Assembly: GCF_003946275.1 (NCBI RefSeq)
Contig: NZ_RHNQ01000013.1
Coordinates: forward strand, 1 to 45,183
From: Loigolactobacillus backii
GTDB lineage: Bacteria > Bacillota > Bacilli > Lactobacillales > Lactobacillaceae
DNA: 45,183 nt
Direction of reading: 5' to 3'
Shown here piece after piece: positions 34,333 through 43,178 of this stretch. The notes below the pieces were generated by a model that saw nothing but the letters and a program-made list of their open reading frames with translations, did not search any database and was not told the DNA's origin. Position 1 is the first letter of the stretch. Every line of letters starts with the position of its first letter. A program made the translations under genes and the position numbers.

Positions 34333-35046
34333 ATGAAACCAATCATCAATATTCATAACCTTGAAAAAAGTTATCAGGGAAAGCCTGTTTTACGCGAAAT
34401 TAATCTCACAATTCAACCTGGTGAAATTTGCGCAATCCTCGGCAAAAACGGTGCGGGTAAATCTACTTTATTCAAATTAATTGCCGGCATGGCAACCTGT
34501 ACGGGCGGTAGAATCGAGGTTCTCAATTCGGATCCGACTGACCCTAAAATTCGGAAACACATGGGTATCACAATCAATGAACCTGTTTTCTACGAACATC
34601 TATCTGGTTGGCAAAATTTACAGATCCACGCCGCCTATTATGGTGTTAAAGCCGTCAATATTAACCAAGCATTGCTCGCCGTCGATCTTGAACCCAGCAA
34701 TCAAACGCCGGTCAAACAATACTCTTTGGGCATGCGACAACGTTTATCAATTGCACGTTGCTTGTTGCACAAGCCTGAATTGGTAATTATTGACGAGCCG
34801 TTGAATGGACTTGATCCCAAAGGAATTCGCGATTTTCGTCGTTTGCTGGAAAGTTTGCAAAAAACTGGTGTCTCCATTGTTATGTCGAGCCATATTTTGG
34901 CAGAGGTACAAAGCGTCGCAACACGGATTGTGGTTCTCGCTGAAGGAAGCATCGTTGCCGATGAGACTAAAGAGGTCTGGTTGGCCGCTGACTCAACTGA
35001 TTTTGAAACAGCGATGATCAATTTAATGGAGGGTTTGGCCAAATGA
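34333..35046 (+). CDS. ABC transporter ATP-binding protein
   Basis: A 237-residue ATPase. Walker A GKNGAGKST near residues 37-45, signature YSLGMRQRLSIA, Walker B LVIIDEPLNGLDP, H-loop SSHIL. CGGAGG precedes the ATG. It ends in an ATGA overlap with the permease gene. It belongs to the TetR-controlled operon with a permease and an MFS protein. Cargo unknown; drug or peptide export is typical of this branch. Confidence 0.92.
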   Translation: MKPIINIHNLEKSYQGKPVLREINLTIQPGEICAILGKNGAGKSTLFKLIAGMATCTGGRIEVLNSDPTDPKIRKHMGITINEPVFYEHLSGWQNLQIHAAYYGVKAVNINQALLAVDLEPSNQTPVKQYSLGMRQRLSIARCLLHKPELVIIDEPLNGLDPKGIRDFRRLLESLQKTGVSIVMSSHILAEVQSVATRIVVLAEGSIVADETKEVWLAADSTDFETAMINLMEGLAK

Positions 35047-35744
35047 AATTATTCAAACTGGAACTTGAAAAAGTTGATCTTAAAAACTATTTGCGGATTG
35101 CCCTATTCATTCCACTCATCGTGTTAATTTTCGTTTACTTCTTTGCCAGCGTCCCTTATTTTGATGCAACAACAGCAACCACGGATCCGGAGCTTTTATC
35201 CTATAACTTTATTTTATTAATGGGCTTCCTCTTGAATACTGCCGCTTTCACTTTTCTTGGCGCCACCATGATGGGAAAAATCGTGATGAACGCCTATTCA
35301 GAAAAAAACGTCTACCTGACATTAAGTTATCCGGTCTCTCGCCGCAAATTATTATTTGTAAAATTAAAACTCGTGAATCTGTTTTGTGGTGTTTTATCAA
35401 TGCTGAGTTTTGCGCTAGTTATTTCAATTTTTCTCGGAATTGAAGCAGTCATACCAATCGTTCAGGATCAATTAACCTTGACTACTTATCTTGGTCAGTT
35501 ACCTTTTATCCTGTTATCTGCATTGATTGTACCGGCAATCAGTCTTTGCTCACTGTGGATCGGTTGGAAAAAGAATTCATTGGCATTATTAATTTTCTCT
35601 GCGATCATTCTTTTTTCATTGATGAGTAACACCGCTAGTCTTGGCAGCGGCATTACTTTCTATGCTTTTACTTTCATTTACCTGTTTCTGGCTGTAATCG
35701 TGACTTTATCGCTGATCTCAAAGGTCGACAAAATGGAGGTTTAG
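35043..35744 (+). CDS. ABC transporter permease
   Basis: A 233-residue membrane protein with six predicted spans. It begins KLFKLELEKVDLKNYLRI and has the segment SEKNVYLTLSYPVSRRKLLFVK, an ABC-2 permease hallmark between spans 2 and 3. ATG overlaps the ATPase stop (ATGA at 35043-35046). The MFS gene follows after 3 bases. Partner of the ATPase; substrate unknown. Confidence 0.88.
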   Translation: MKLFKLELEKVDLKNYLRIALFIPLIVLIFVYFFASVPYFDATTATTDPELLSYNFILLMGFLLNTAAFTFLGATMMGKIVMNAYSEKNVYLTLSYPVSRRKLLFVKLKLVNLFCGVLSMLSFALVISIFLGIEAVIPIVQDQLTLTTYLGQLPFILLSALIVPAISLCSLWIGWKKNSLALLIFSAIILFSLMSNTASLGSGITFYAFTFIYLFLAVIVTLSLISKVDKMEV

Positions 35745-35747
35745 CCC

Positions 35748-36995
35748 ATGGTCTACATAAAAACGTGGATTTTGCTAATTTTGAGCCAATTGTTTTCGGT
35801 CATCGGAACAGTCATCATTCAATTTGCACTTTCCTTATACATTTTAGATTTAACCGGCTCTGCATTAACTTTTAGTGTGATCACCAGTCTGGCCGTTGTT
35901 GGCCGGTTGGTGATGTTACCTTTCTGTGGCATTTTGGCCGATCGAATGAATAAACGGTTGGTCATGATCTTGATGGATAGTGCCTATCTTGGCGTGACTA
36001 TTCTAATGGCCTTGGCAGTTGGCGCCAATAATCGCATTCTGTTCATTGGCGGGCTAACCTGTATCATGGGAATGGTCTCTGCTTTTGAAACGCCAATCGC
36101 ACAGTCGACGATTCCTTTGATCAGTAACGCTGATGATCTACCCAAAATAACCAGTATTGTCAATGGTATCGGCATCCTCGGTAATTTGTTTGGACCAATT
36201 CTGGCCGGTGCAATTTACCAGCAAAATGCAATGCAATTTATTTTCTTACTTTGCGGTTTGTTTTTCATCCTTGCCATTGGCCTTGAGTATTTCCTGCACT
36301 TCAAGGAACTACCGGTCAAAAATAAATTTGTGTCAATTCAGCAAGTTATTAAAGCGGATACTTTGGAAATCACCGCTTACCTAAAACGTCAAATAGCGAT
36401 TTTCCAGATTTATCTTTTAATTTTTTTATTGAATCTCTTTTTAAGTTCATTTATTCAAGTTGTCATCCCTTACCTGGCCAGAATTAAATTAGCCGTCAGC
36501 AATCAACAATTTGGTCTCATGAACGCTTTCTTCGCACTCGGTGGGCTCCTTGGCTCAATTTTATACGGTGTTCTTTCGAAAAAAATTCACCCAGCCTCAA
36601 TTCCACAACAACTTGTTATTATTGGTTTACTTTTTCTAACCCTGGCCTTGCCACTAGGTTGGTTCACACAACGGGCAATCAGTTTTAACTTTATGACAGG
36701 CCTTGTCGCTATTTTACTTGCCTTGGTCACAATGGTTTCGGTTCAATTGATCGTTTTTATTCAAATCACTGCCGAGCCCCAGTTATTAGGTCGTTTAATG
36801 TCATTCGTCATGATCGCTGGTACGTTGGCAACACCACTAGGCCAAATATTGTTTGGCTGGTTAAGTAATACGCTAACCAACACGCAAATGATTTATTTAG
36901 TAGGCGCAATTAGTACAATCACAATTATGTTAGCAAAATTCAGTTGGCAAATCTTTGACCACCCTACTGATAATAAAAAAACAAAGCCACGATGA
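35748..36995 (+). CDS. MFS transporter, DHA3 / macrolide-efflux-like
   Basis: A 415-residue transporter with 12 predicted spans. FSVIGTVIIQFALSLYILDLTGSA at the start, the loop GILADRMNKR and FETPIAQSTIPLI place it in the DHA3 branch with macrolide exporters such as Mef. TGGAGG precedes the ATG. It is the last gene of the TetR-controlled operon, so two different export mechanisms share one regulator. No clear terminator is seen in 36996-37149. Confidence 0.9.
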   Translation: MVYIKTWILLILSQLFSVIGTVIIQFALSLYILDLTGSALTFSVITSLAVVGRLVMLPFCGILADRMNKRLVMILMDSAYLGVTILMALAVGANNRILFIGGLTCIMGMVSAFETPIAQSTIPLISNADDLPKITSIVNGIGILGNLFGPILAGAIYQQNAMQFIFLLCGLFFILAIGLEYFLHFKELPVKNKFVSIQQVIKADTLEITAYLKRQIAIFQIYLLIFLLNLFLSSFIQVVIPYLARIKLAVSNQQFGLMNAFFALGGLLGSILYGVLSKKIHPASIPQQLVIIGLLFLTLALPLGWFTQRAISFNFMTGLVAILLALVTMVSVQLIVFIQITAEPQLLGRLMSFVMIAGTLATPLGQILFGWLSNTLTNTQMIYLVGAISTITIMLAKFSWQIFDHPTDNKKTKPR

Positions 36996-37149
36996 TCTTC
37001 TATTCATATATTAATTTTGGCAACTACTAAAATGTGTGAAACAAGGTGACCTTCTGCATCTCATTTTTTCTTCCTACTCTTCAATCACTAAACCACTAAT
37101 TCAAACCGTCATCAGCACAATAGTTATATTGAAAAAGAATATATTTTTA

Positions 37150-37177
37150 TTGATAAACGATAAATTTATGGTAAAAT
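37150..37177 (+). promoter_or_regulatory. Promoter of the DUF2975/HTH pair
   Basis: TTGATA (37150-37155), 16 bp, TAAAAT (37172-37177), then GAGGTGAAC before the ATG at 37208. Consensus match only. Confidence 0.5.
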
Positions 37178-37207
37178 AAAATCAACTAAATTATGAGGTG
37201 AACGCTG

Positions 37208-37687
37208 ATGAAACGTGAAACACTTTTTCTTAAATCCGTAATTTATTTAATGGCCTTATTCGTTTTAGGTCTATGTATCGTGGCACTGCCCTTAGTTTCT
37301 AGTGCGATTACGGCCCCGCACTGGAACCTTAAATTAATGTATGCCGCTACTTCTATTGGTTTATACGCTAGTGCCGCGGCATTTTATGTAGCTTTATGGC
37401 AAGGTTTATTGCTGCTTAGCTACATTGACAACGACAGCGCTTTTTCCGAATTGTCGATTCACGCCTTACGCAAAATTAAAGTGAGTGCAGCGGTAATGAG
37501 CGGTTTGTATTTTCTCGGTCTACCCATGTCCTACCTCGCCGCGCAAGAACAAGACGCCCCCGGAATCATTGTTATTTGTTGCCTGTTTGTGGTTGCTGCT
37601 AGTACGATTGCAGTCTTCGCGGCCGTTTTACAAAAACTATTGACCCACGCCATCGCGTTAAAACGCGAAAACGACTTAACGGTCTGA
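37208..37687 (+). CDS. DUF2975-family membrane protein
   Basis: A 159-residue protein with four predicted spans (about residues 10-30, 42-70, 92-112 and 120-145). The arrangement, with SAFSELSIHALRKIK between spans 2 and 3, matches DUF2975 proteins. These are normally encoded directly before a small Cro/C1-type HTH protein, as here. GAGGTGAACGCTG precedes the ATG. Function unknown; such pairs are usually suspected to be a membrane anti-regulator with its DNA-binding partner. Confidence 0.85.
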   Translation: MKRETLFLKSVIYLMALFVLGLCIVALPLVSSAITAPHWNLKLMYAATSIGLYASAAAFYVALWQGLLLLSYIDNDSAFSELSIHALRKIKVSAAVMSGLYFLGLPMSYLAAQEQDAPGIIVICCLFVVAASTIAVFAAVLQKLLTHAIALKRENDLTV

Positions 37688-37696
37688 GGTGCGCCT

Positions 37697-37903
37697 ATGG
37701 CAATAATTATTAATCTAGACGTTATGCTGGCCAAACGTAAAATGAGCGTTACCAAGTTATCACAGCACGTCGGCATCACCATGGCCAATCTTTCCATTTT
37801 AAAAAACGGCAAGGCCAAAGCAATTCGTTTTTCTACGCTAGAAGCGATCTGTGCCGCCTTGGATTGTCAACCCGGAGACATTCTCGAATATCGTGCACTG
37901 TAA
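37697..37903 (+). CDS. Small Cro/C1-type HTH regulator (YozG-like)
   Basis: A 68-residue protein that is essentially one XRE helix-turn-helix: INLDVMLAKRKMSVTKLSQHVGIT, then NLSILKNGKAKAIRFSTLEAICAALDCQPGDILEY. GAGGTG precedes the ATG, nine bases after the DUF2975 stop, so the two form one operon. Partnership with the membrane protein is inferred from the widespread conserved pairing. Confidence 0.92.
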   Translation: MAIIINLDVMLAKRKMSVTKLSQHVGITMANLSILKNGKAKAIRFSTLEAICAALDCQPGDILEYRAL

Positions 37904-38052
37904 GTGAAATAATGTCCAGATTGCTATTTTGCTTGGCGTCATTCAGCAAAAATACTGTTATTGCAGGTAATGCAGTTATTGACAATAATTCTGCTAAGAC
38001 ACTTAAACAACCGAATTTAATGCACGATTGCTAAATTATCGAATTTACTAAA

Positions 38053-38155
38053 AATAGCCTCAAAAAGTAAGACATTGAAACACCTCATAATTGTTAGACA
38101 AAGAATCTAACGATTATGAGGTACTTCATATTTAGTCCAACTTTTTGAGGCTATT
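38053..38155. terminator. 103-bp double-stem hairpin between convergent genes
   Basis: The outer stem is a perfect 16 bp (38053-38068 with 38140-38155). The inner stem is 17 bp with one G-U (38082-38098 with 38106-38122). They are separated by 13- and 17-base internal strands. A TATTTTTAT tail follows on the plus side. It lies between the HTH gene and the convergent NmrA-like gene. It may be a bidirectional terminator, a fold-back mobile element, or both. The rest of 37904-38252 holds no gene. Confidence 0.7.
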
Positions 38156-38252
38156 ATTTTTATACAATGCATCCTCAAAGGGCCGAAAAGCCACCCTAAT
38201 TATTTAAGTAAAAGTGAGTAAACTTAAACCACAAATCAATCTATCATTTACC

Positions 38253-38906
38253 TTAATAAACTGGTTGATTTTCTCCTTGCGTTGCCGGATCAGCTATCCC
38301 AACACTATCATTTTTCAAAAATTCTGGTTCAGCAATTATCCGTAAAACAACATCGGCAATACTTTTCCGTGAACCCGAAACACCAAGGTACGGCTCATTT
38401 TTATGGGTGATTTCATACTTAACTTCACGATCATTTAACCATGGCAAACGCAGTGTTGTGTAATCTAATCCTGATTGTTCCATGATTTGATCGGACTTCA
38501 ATGCCGATGATAATCCAGCACCAATCGTTTGTTGGTTCCACTTGCCAAAAGCGCCAGGTACTTCGTCATAAATACCCAGAACATTAGTGTAGACCAATCG
38601 TTTAACACCAGCTGCCTGCATTGCGGCAACAACGTTTTGCGTCTGATGGTTGTCACTAGTGTGATCCACCACCCCAACAAAGACAATGTCTTGACCCTTA
38701 ACCGCCTGCTTGAGATCCTCTAGACTATCCAAACTACCTTCAATCAACGTGACCCGCGAATTGTTGGCCAAAGCGGCTAACCGGGACTTATTACGTAAGA
38801 AAAGCGTCAAGCGAACATCTGCAAACTTATCTTCATTCAAAATTTGTTCTTCAACTAACCGAGCAATTTGTCCATTAGCTGCAATAATTAAAACATTTTT
38901 GGTCAT
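38253..38906 (-). CDS. NmrA/SDR-like NAD(P)-binding protein
   Basis: A 217-residue Rossmann protein of the atypical-SDR NmrA/NAD(P)H-binding type. The nucleotide turn reads NVLIIAANGQIARLV (AANGQIA in place of GATGxxG), followed by LFLRNKSRL. It lacks the Tyr-x-x-x-Lys pair, as many sensors of this group do. The frame opens at 38927, but ATG 38906 has TTGGAGG eight bases upstream. Monocistronic, convergent with the HTH gene. It may be a redox sensor or oxidoreductase; not determinable. Confidence 0.88.
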   Translation of the reverse strand: MTKNVLIIAANGQIARLVEEQILNEDKFADVRLTLFLRNKSRLAALANNSRVTLIEGSLDSLEDLKQAVKGQDIVFVGVVDHTSDNHQTQNVVAAMQAAGVKRLVYTNVLGIYDEVPGAFGKWNQQTIGAGLSSALKSDQIMEQSGLDYTTLRLPWLNDREVKYEITHKNEPYLGVSGSRKSIADVVLRIIAEPEFLKNDSVGIADPATQGENQPVY

Positions 38907-39230
38907 TTTAAATTCCTCCAATTTCAAGAATAATAAAAATAATGATGATAACCATTATTTTTTCGTCTGGCTACTGATCGCCTTCAAAAGATCTATGCTC
39001 TTCAAGATCAGTAGTTTTCGTCATTTCGACTATGCCCGTAGTATAAACCATCGTGTACACTCCATAGCAAGCACAAGATTCAATTAGTTCGCGTTTCTGC
39101 AATTTAAATTCAGCAAAATTGAAAGCTCTTGTCGTAACAAGAAACCCAGTATGGTATTTATAAAGAAAAAGTAGCTAATCCCCTTAAAAGAGAACTAACT
39201 ACTTGATTAAAGACGACGTTCTTAAAATAA
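38907..39230. other. Intergenic region between NmrA-like and hydrolase genes
   Basis: About 320 bp. The right part holds the hydrolase terminator (39169-39205); the left part is the leader of the NmrA-like gene. No credible gene or repeat is seen between them. Confidence 0.5.
39169..39205 (-). terminator. Terminator of the hydrolase gene at 39231
   Basis: Imperfect stem of about 17 bp (AAGTAGCTAATC.. with ..AACTAACTACTT), followed on the minus strand by TTTTTCTTT. It begins about 25 bp after the stop codon. Confidence 0.65.
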
Positions 39231-40166
39231 TCATTTAGCCGCCAATTGTTTCAAAATTATGTTGGCAACCTCTTCCGGCTGATCCAACCACGGCATGTGA
39301 CCTGCTCCTTTGATTTCTTCCAACCTGCCCTGTGGCGTTGCCTGCGCAATTTTTTCTCCAAGTTCAGGCTTCTCAAAGGTATCATTACTGCCCCACAACA
39401 AGGTCATGGGGACCTGTAGCGTTGCAAGCTGTTCAGCGGTAATTCCGTTATGTTTCTTCGGGTCATTCATTGCCTGCAGCAAACTGATGGTGGACAACCC
39501 AAAACTTGGCAACTGATCAAAAGCAAAAGTTGCTTCAGCGAATGAATGCGGCAGTTTAGCCACAGCATCTGGATCAGTCCCCATCAACTTCTGGTTGCGC
39601 AGCGCGTGATCAGCATCTTTCGGCACTACAAGTTTATCCGCCAATTTTGATACACCAGGTAGTGCCATCGCCTTCAAGAATCCTGGCGTTTTGTCCATTA
39701 GTATGCGGCCTGGATTACCGGTTGTGATCACTTGCGTAACCCGTTCCGGGTGGGCCAACGCATACCAAGTGCTCCAATGGGCCCCCATCGAGTGAGCAAG
39801 CAGTGGTACCCGATCCAATTTTAGTTGATCCAATACACTAGTAAATAGATTGATGGCAAAATCGTGGACTTCCACTTGATTGTGATCCATACCATCACTT
39901 AGGCCGCCACCTGGACGTGCCATTACGTAAAACTTATAACCAGGTAGTTTAGAAAACAGTGGAATCCACGGGTATGGGTCGCCAGTATTTCCTGGAACCA
40001 CTAAAACCGGAGTGCCCTCCCCAATAATTAGGATTCGTACTTGAAGGCCTTGATACGTCAGCCAGCGATTTTCACCCTTCAGCCCGTAATCGCTGAGTAG
40101 CTTTGTTTCCGCCGCCTCGGCCTGCTTAAAAACATTGCTTTCGTGATCCAATATTGGTTGCGTCAT
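39231..40166 (-). CDS. Alpha/beta-fold hydrolase
   Basis: A 311-residue alpha/beta-hydrolase without signal peptide. It has the oxyanion region VVPGNTGDPYPW, nucleophile Ser126 in AHSMGAHW, Asp in WGSNDTFEKP and His in GAGHMPWLDQP, all canonical. The frame starts at 40181, but ATG 40166 has TGGAGG six bases upstream. Monocistronic. Substrate unknown; esterases, lipases and C-C hydrolases share this layout. Confidence 0.9.
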   Translation of the reverse strand: MTQPILDHESNVFKQAEAAETKLLSDYGLKGENRWLTYQGLQVRILIIGEGTPVLVVPGNTGDPYPWIPLFSKLPGYKFYVMARPGGGLSDGMDHNQVEVHDFAINLFTSVLDQLKLDRVPLLAHSMGAHWSTWYALAHPERVTQVITTGNPGRILMDKTPGFLKAMALPGVSKLADKLVVPKDADHALRNQKLMGTDPDAVAKLPHSFAEATFAFDQLPSFGLSTISLLQAMNDPKKHNGITAEQLATLQVPMTLLWGSNDTFEKPELGEKIAQATPQGRLEEIKGAGHMPWLDQPEEVANIILKQLAAK

Positions 40167-40330
40167 ATTAATGACCTCCATTCATTTATTTTTAAAACTT
40201 TTCCGTGTACGCTGGTTATTATACCGTAAAATGAGGTCTTAAAAATAGTGAACAACCACCAATCCTTTGCCTTCAATCAATCAGATTGGCTCTACTTCAG
40301 AAGCCTAACACTGATAAAATAATTTATAAA

Positions 40331-40501
40331 TTATTTTTTGTGTCTATCTACATCATTATGAATCCACTTCAGTATCAAAACACCACACAAAATGCTACCA
40401 ACCATTAGGCCAGATGTAAAACTAGTTAACCCTTGCCGCCAAATGGCAACAATCAACAATGATATTATGCCAATAGTCAATTCATTCCATTCAATCGGCA
40501 T
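40331..40501 (-). CDS. Short membrane ORF, partial paralogue of the HTH/membrane protein at 42249
   Basis: A 56-codon frame with ATG at 40501. Its residues 24-45 are nearly identical to the C-terminus encoded at 42249 (AIWRQGLTSFTSGLMVGS, then LCGVLILK; one change). Upstream identity is lower (NELTIGII vs NRLTVGVI), with four residues missing in the hydrophobic stretch. The other copy stops after LILK, but here the frame reads on for 11 residues (WIHNDVDRHKK). No clear ribosome binding site. It is most likely a truncated duplicate rather than an active gene, although the open frame is preserved. It and the 42249 copy flank the TetR/hydrolase pair. Confidence 0.5.
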   Translation of the reverse strand: MPIEWNELTIGIISLLIVAIWRQGLTSFTSGLMVGSILCGVLILKWIHNDVDRHKK

Positions 40502-40587
40502 AATCTAAAGTTAAGGAAATCGGCCTGTTATTTTGTAATTTGAATAACTTAATATTACTGTTTTGTCCCCCAAAAAAGGCAATGTAA

Positions 40588-40640
40588 AATGGAGTACCCA
40601 TAATTATTAGCAGATTAGCTAGCAATTATGGGGCATTTTA
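40588..40640 (-). terminator. Imperfect terminator hairpin after the TetR gene
   Basis: TAAAATG and CCCATAATT on the left pair with AATTATGGG and CATTTTA on the right, with a bulge. It lies about 70 bp after the TetR stop. Only a short T run follows on the minus strand. Confidence 0.5.
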
Positions 40641-40710
40641 TCTTGAAATAAAATAGTCGTTAAAATTAACATATACCATTTATATACTTTATTTTAAGCA
40701 TTTGTAGATT

Positions 40711-41253
40711 CTATTCTTGGTAAAACAGTTGACCACAATCATTCGTCAATTTATTTAATAAGCGCACCGCTTGATCAATTGATGCGTCAGAAAAGTCGTG
40801 AATATCAATGAAGGTGTGAATAAAAGATACCGTCGTTGCCGCATAAAAATTGGCAATGTAAGTCTTAGTCTGTTTTGATAAAGACCGTTTATCCAATATT
40901 GTGACGATCCATCGCGCAAAGATGTGATTTAAATCATTAGTGAGGTCAGCCCACATAAGTAACTCAAATAAATCAAGATTTTGCTGCCAGTAAAATAAAA
41001 TTGATTTAAAAAATGATGTGCTGTTGATCGGTTCATTTTGTAATGAATCAGTGAATGCAGTCATTTTAATCCGCAGTTCCAACAACAGTGGCTCTTTAAG
41101 TGTAAGATAATTACGATAAATCGTCGGTCGCGAAATATGCGCTTGTTTCGCAAGATCTGCCACGGTGAGTGTAGCAAATGGATGCCCCTCCACCGCAAAC
41201 TGAGCTAGTGCTTGAAGAATAGCCTGATGTGATGTTGCTCGCCGTTTATCCAT
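40711..41253 (-). CDS. TetR-family transcriptional regulator
   Basis: A 180-residue TetR protein. HTH residues include HQAILQALAQFAVEG, LTVADLAKQAHISRPTIYRNY, then a helical ligand domain. The frame allows ATG at 41274 or 41253; neither has a strong ribosome binding site, and I use the second because it sits closer to the HTH. It is divergent from the damaged hydrolase gene at 41384, and matching half-sites lie on both sides of the intergenic space. It probably controls both. Confidence 0.88.
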   Translation of the reverse strand: MDKRRATSHQAILQALAQFAVEGHPFATLTVADLAKQAHISRPTIYRNYLTLKEPLLLELRIKMTAFTDSLQNEPINSTSFFKSILFYWQQNLDLFELLMWADLTNDLNHIFARWIVTILDKRSLSKQTKTYIANFYAATTVSFIHTFIDIHDFSDASIDQAVRLLNKLTNDCGQLFYQE

Positions 41254-41276
41254 AATATGTGCCAACTTTCTCATTT

Positions 41277-41365
41277 TGTTACATAACTCTAACTGTGTGA
41301 TTGTGCTTCTACTAGAGCTAAAATATAATTTGGTTGTGAAATTAATTATATAACAGTATGTAACA
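41277..41365. promoter_or_regulatory. Paired TetR-operator candidates in the divergent region
   Basis: TGTTACATA (41277-41285) and TATGTAACA (41357-41365) are exact reverse complements. Each contains a TGTWACA core, and the second lies in a 9-bp palindrome ATGTAACAT. One sits by each gene start. Confidence 0.6.
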
Positions 41366-41383
41366 TAGAAGGAGCAATTAACA

Positions 41384-42217
41384 ATGAAATCCGTGCAAAC
41401 ACCATTTGGTAAATTAACTTACACCGGAACTTTAACCGGAAAAACAGTCATAATCGCTATTCATGGCCTTGGTGGTTCGGCAGCTTATTTTAAAATGATG
41501 ACACCATATTTGCAGCAATATGATGTCCTGGCCTTTAATTTATTAGGAACACCCCCATCAGATAATATTAACACCAGTAATTATACGGTTAAAAAAGCGG
41601 CCCAATCGTTATGGGCCGCAATCGATAAATTACAAATAATTACTCCTGTTATACTGATTGGTCATTCACTGGGAGGCAGTATTGCTACTGAAATGTTAAC
41701 GCAACGTTCTATCCAAGTTAAAGCATTAATTTTAATTAGCACATCAGTAACAGCAAAATACATCCATTTAAATCCAAGTGTAAAATTATTAGGATTTCCA
41801 GTTATTAGTTCAATGATCAAATTCGTATTAAGACACTTGCAACGATGGCTTAGTTACAGATCATTATTGAATTCAGACAACATTAGCGATCCAAGATTTA
41901 TAATTGAACCATTAATTCAAAAGTCACGTATTGCAATCAAACAAGAATTAACTTTATTTGCTCGCTATACGGCCAACGTACCGATGGACCAGCGTTTAAT
42001 GCCCTATAGTTCGATCCCAACATTAATTATTTTTGGTGATCAAGATCAGTTAGCAACCAATTAGGGACGGTTAAGTGACCAACAACATTATGGCAGGCTA
42101 CCACAAACCTTATTTAAAACAGTACACAATGCCAGCCACCTCGTTTTAATTGAAAAGGCTGAAGAAACAAGTAAATTAGTGACCAACTTTTTATTTTCCA
42201 ACACAGTTAAAAAATAA
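41384..42217 (+). pseudogene. Alpha/beta-hydrolase interrupted by an in-frame TAG
   Basis: Codons 1-226 encode most of an alpha/beta-hydrolase: oxyanion region IHGLGGSAAYF, nucleophile GHSLGGS, Asp in GDQDQ. TAG at 42062-42064 then ends the frame. Reading on in the same frame gives 50 more residues to TAA 42215-42217, including the catalytic His (HNASHLVLIEKAEE). So one nonsense change removes the His needed for activity. AGAAGGAGC precedes the ATG, and a TetR gene lies divergently. A sequencing error or stop read-through is the alternative to a true pseudogene. Confidence 0.85.
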
Positions 42218-42248
42218 AATTAACCAAAAAAATAGTCATTTTTTTAAC

Positions 42249-42962
42249 TCACTTCAGTATCAAAACACCACATAAAGTGCTACCAACCATTAGGCCGGAT
42301 GTAAAGCTAGTTAATCCCTGCCGCCAAATAGCAAAACCGTTAACAATAACCACCACTATTATCACACCAACGGTCAGCCGATTCCATTCTCGTTTAGTTG
42401 TCGCTAAAGGTTTTCCTTGTAACTTTCGGTACCTATTAGTGGACGAAATTAGCACGAAACCATTAAAAATAATAATGGCCAACAACAATCCAAGCACAGT
42501 GGTTGAGACGGCTAACTCTTTGAGATATAAACCCAACACTAGAATTGCAACGAGCAATAAATCAACTATTAGTGAGGCCCAGTAGACATACCTGGCCTGC
42601 TTCAATTCTCTTTCCTTGGCTTTAATATTATTCATCATTTTGACATCCTCCTTGAGTAGCTGGTCCAAAGAGAGTTCATAGATGTCACTGAGCGCAATAA
42701 GACTAGAAATGTTTGGAAAAGCGTTTAGATTTTGAGGATTAGCCTAAACAGACGAATTACCTTTGAAAAAGGTGATTTGGCTGTTGTAGCTAACCGCAGG
42801 AATCTGCTTTTCCTAACATGACCTGGCAATGTCGGGATAACTACGGCCGGTTTCCCAACTAGAAATAGTTTGCCGTGACACATAAATCTGATTTGCTACT
42901 GTTTGTTAAGATAATTGTTTGGCCCGCCGTGCAGACTTTAATCGTTCACCAATTTCCATCAT
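42249..42962 (-). pseudogene. XRE-family HTH / membrane protein gene, broken by a nonsense codon and a 120-bp insertion
   Basis: From ATG 42962 the frame reads MEIGERLKSARRAKQLS, stop (TAA 42906-42908), QTVANQIYVSRQTIS, SWETGRSYPDIA. A 120-bp fold-back element (42705-42824) then intervenes, and the gene resumes in frame with SLIALSDIYELSLDQLLKED and a membrane domain of about four spans to 42249. Removing the 120 bp restores one 198-codon frame with a single stop at codon 19 in place of a likely Gln. The part downstream of the insertion could still be made from ATG 42638, which has AGGAGG upstream, as a 129-residue membrane protein without DNA-binding domain. The C-terminus is duplicated at 40331-40501. 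Confidence 0.88.
42705..42824. mobile_element. 120-bp fold-back MITE-like insertion
   Basis: Ends are imperfect inverted repeats: AGAAATGTTTGGAAAAGC on the left and GCTTTTCCTAACATGACCT on the right. Further paired blocks run inward (AGATT/AATCT, TTAGCC.AAACAG/CTGTTG.AGCTAA, AATTACCTT/AAGGTGATT), so the whole element is a long hairpin. It splits an otherwise continuous gene, which shows mobility. No target duplication is obvious. The same end sequence recurs at 9457-9470 and 11081-11187. It has no transposase gene. Confidence 0.82.
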
Positions 42963-43128
42963 GAACACCTCTTTACTCAAAGAATAGATCATTTGTTTAA
43001 TTATACTAGCAACCAATTGTGGCAGGTGAATTTGACGTTAAATTTCAATGCTAAGTTTCATAGCATTCCCGTTAAATCAGCAATTAGCACTATAATTTAT
43101 TTGCAGTTACTTGTTTAAGTTTTAAAGT

Positions 43129-43174
43129 AAAAAGTGGTTTTAGACTCACGTTTATACAAGTCTAAAACCACTTT
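43129..43174. terminator. Terminator of the FAH-family locus
   Basis: Perfect 17-bp stem (43129-43145 with 43158-43174), 12-base loop, and T runs on both strands. It begins five bases after the stop of the minus-strand gene. Confidence 0.9.
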
Positions 43175-43178
43175 TCTG

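Noticed and set aside
42249-42668. Intact 139-codon membrane protein gene
   Set aside because: The frame continues upstream across the 120-bp insertion into a clear HTH domain, so this is the remainder of a longer, broken gene.
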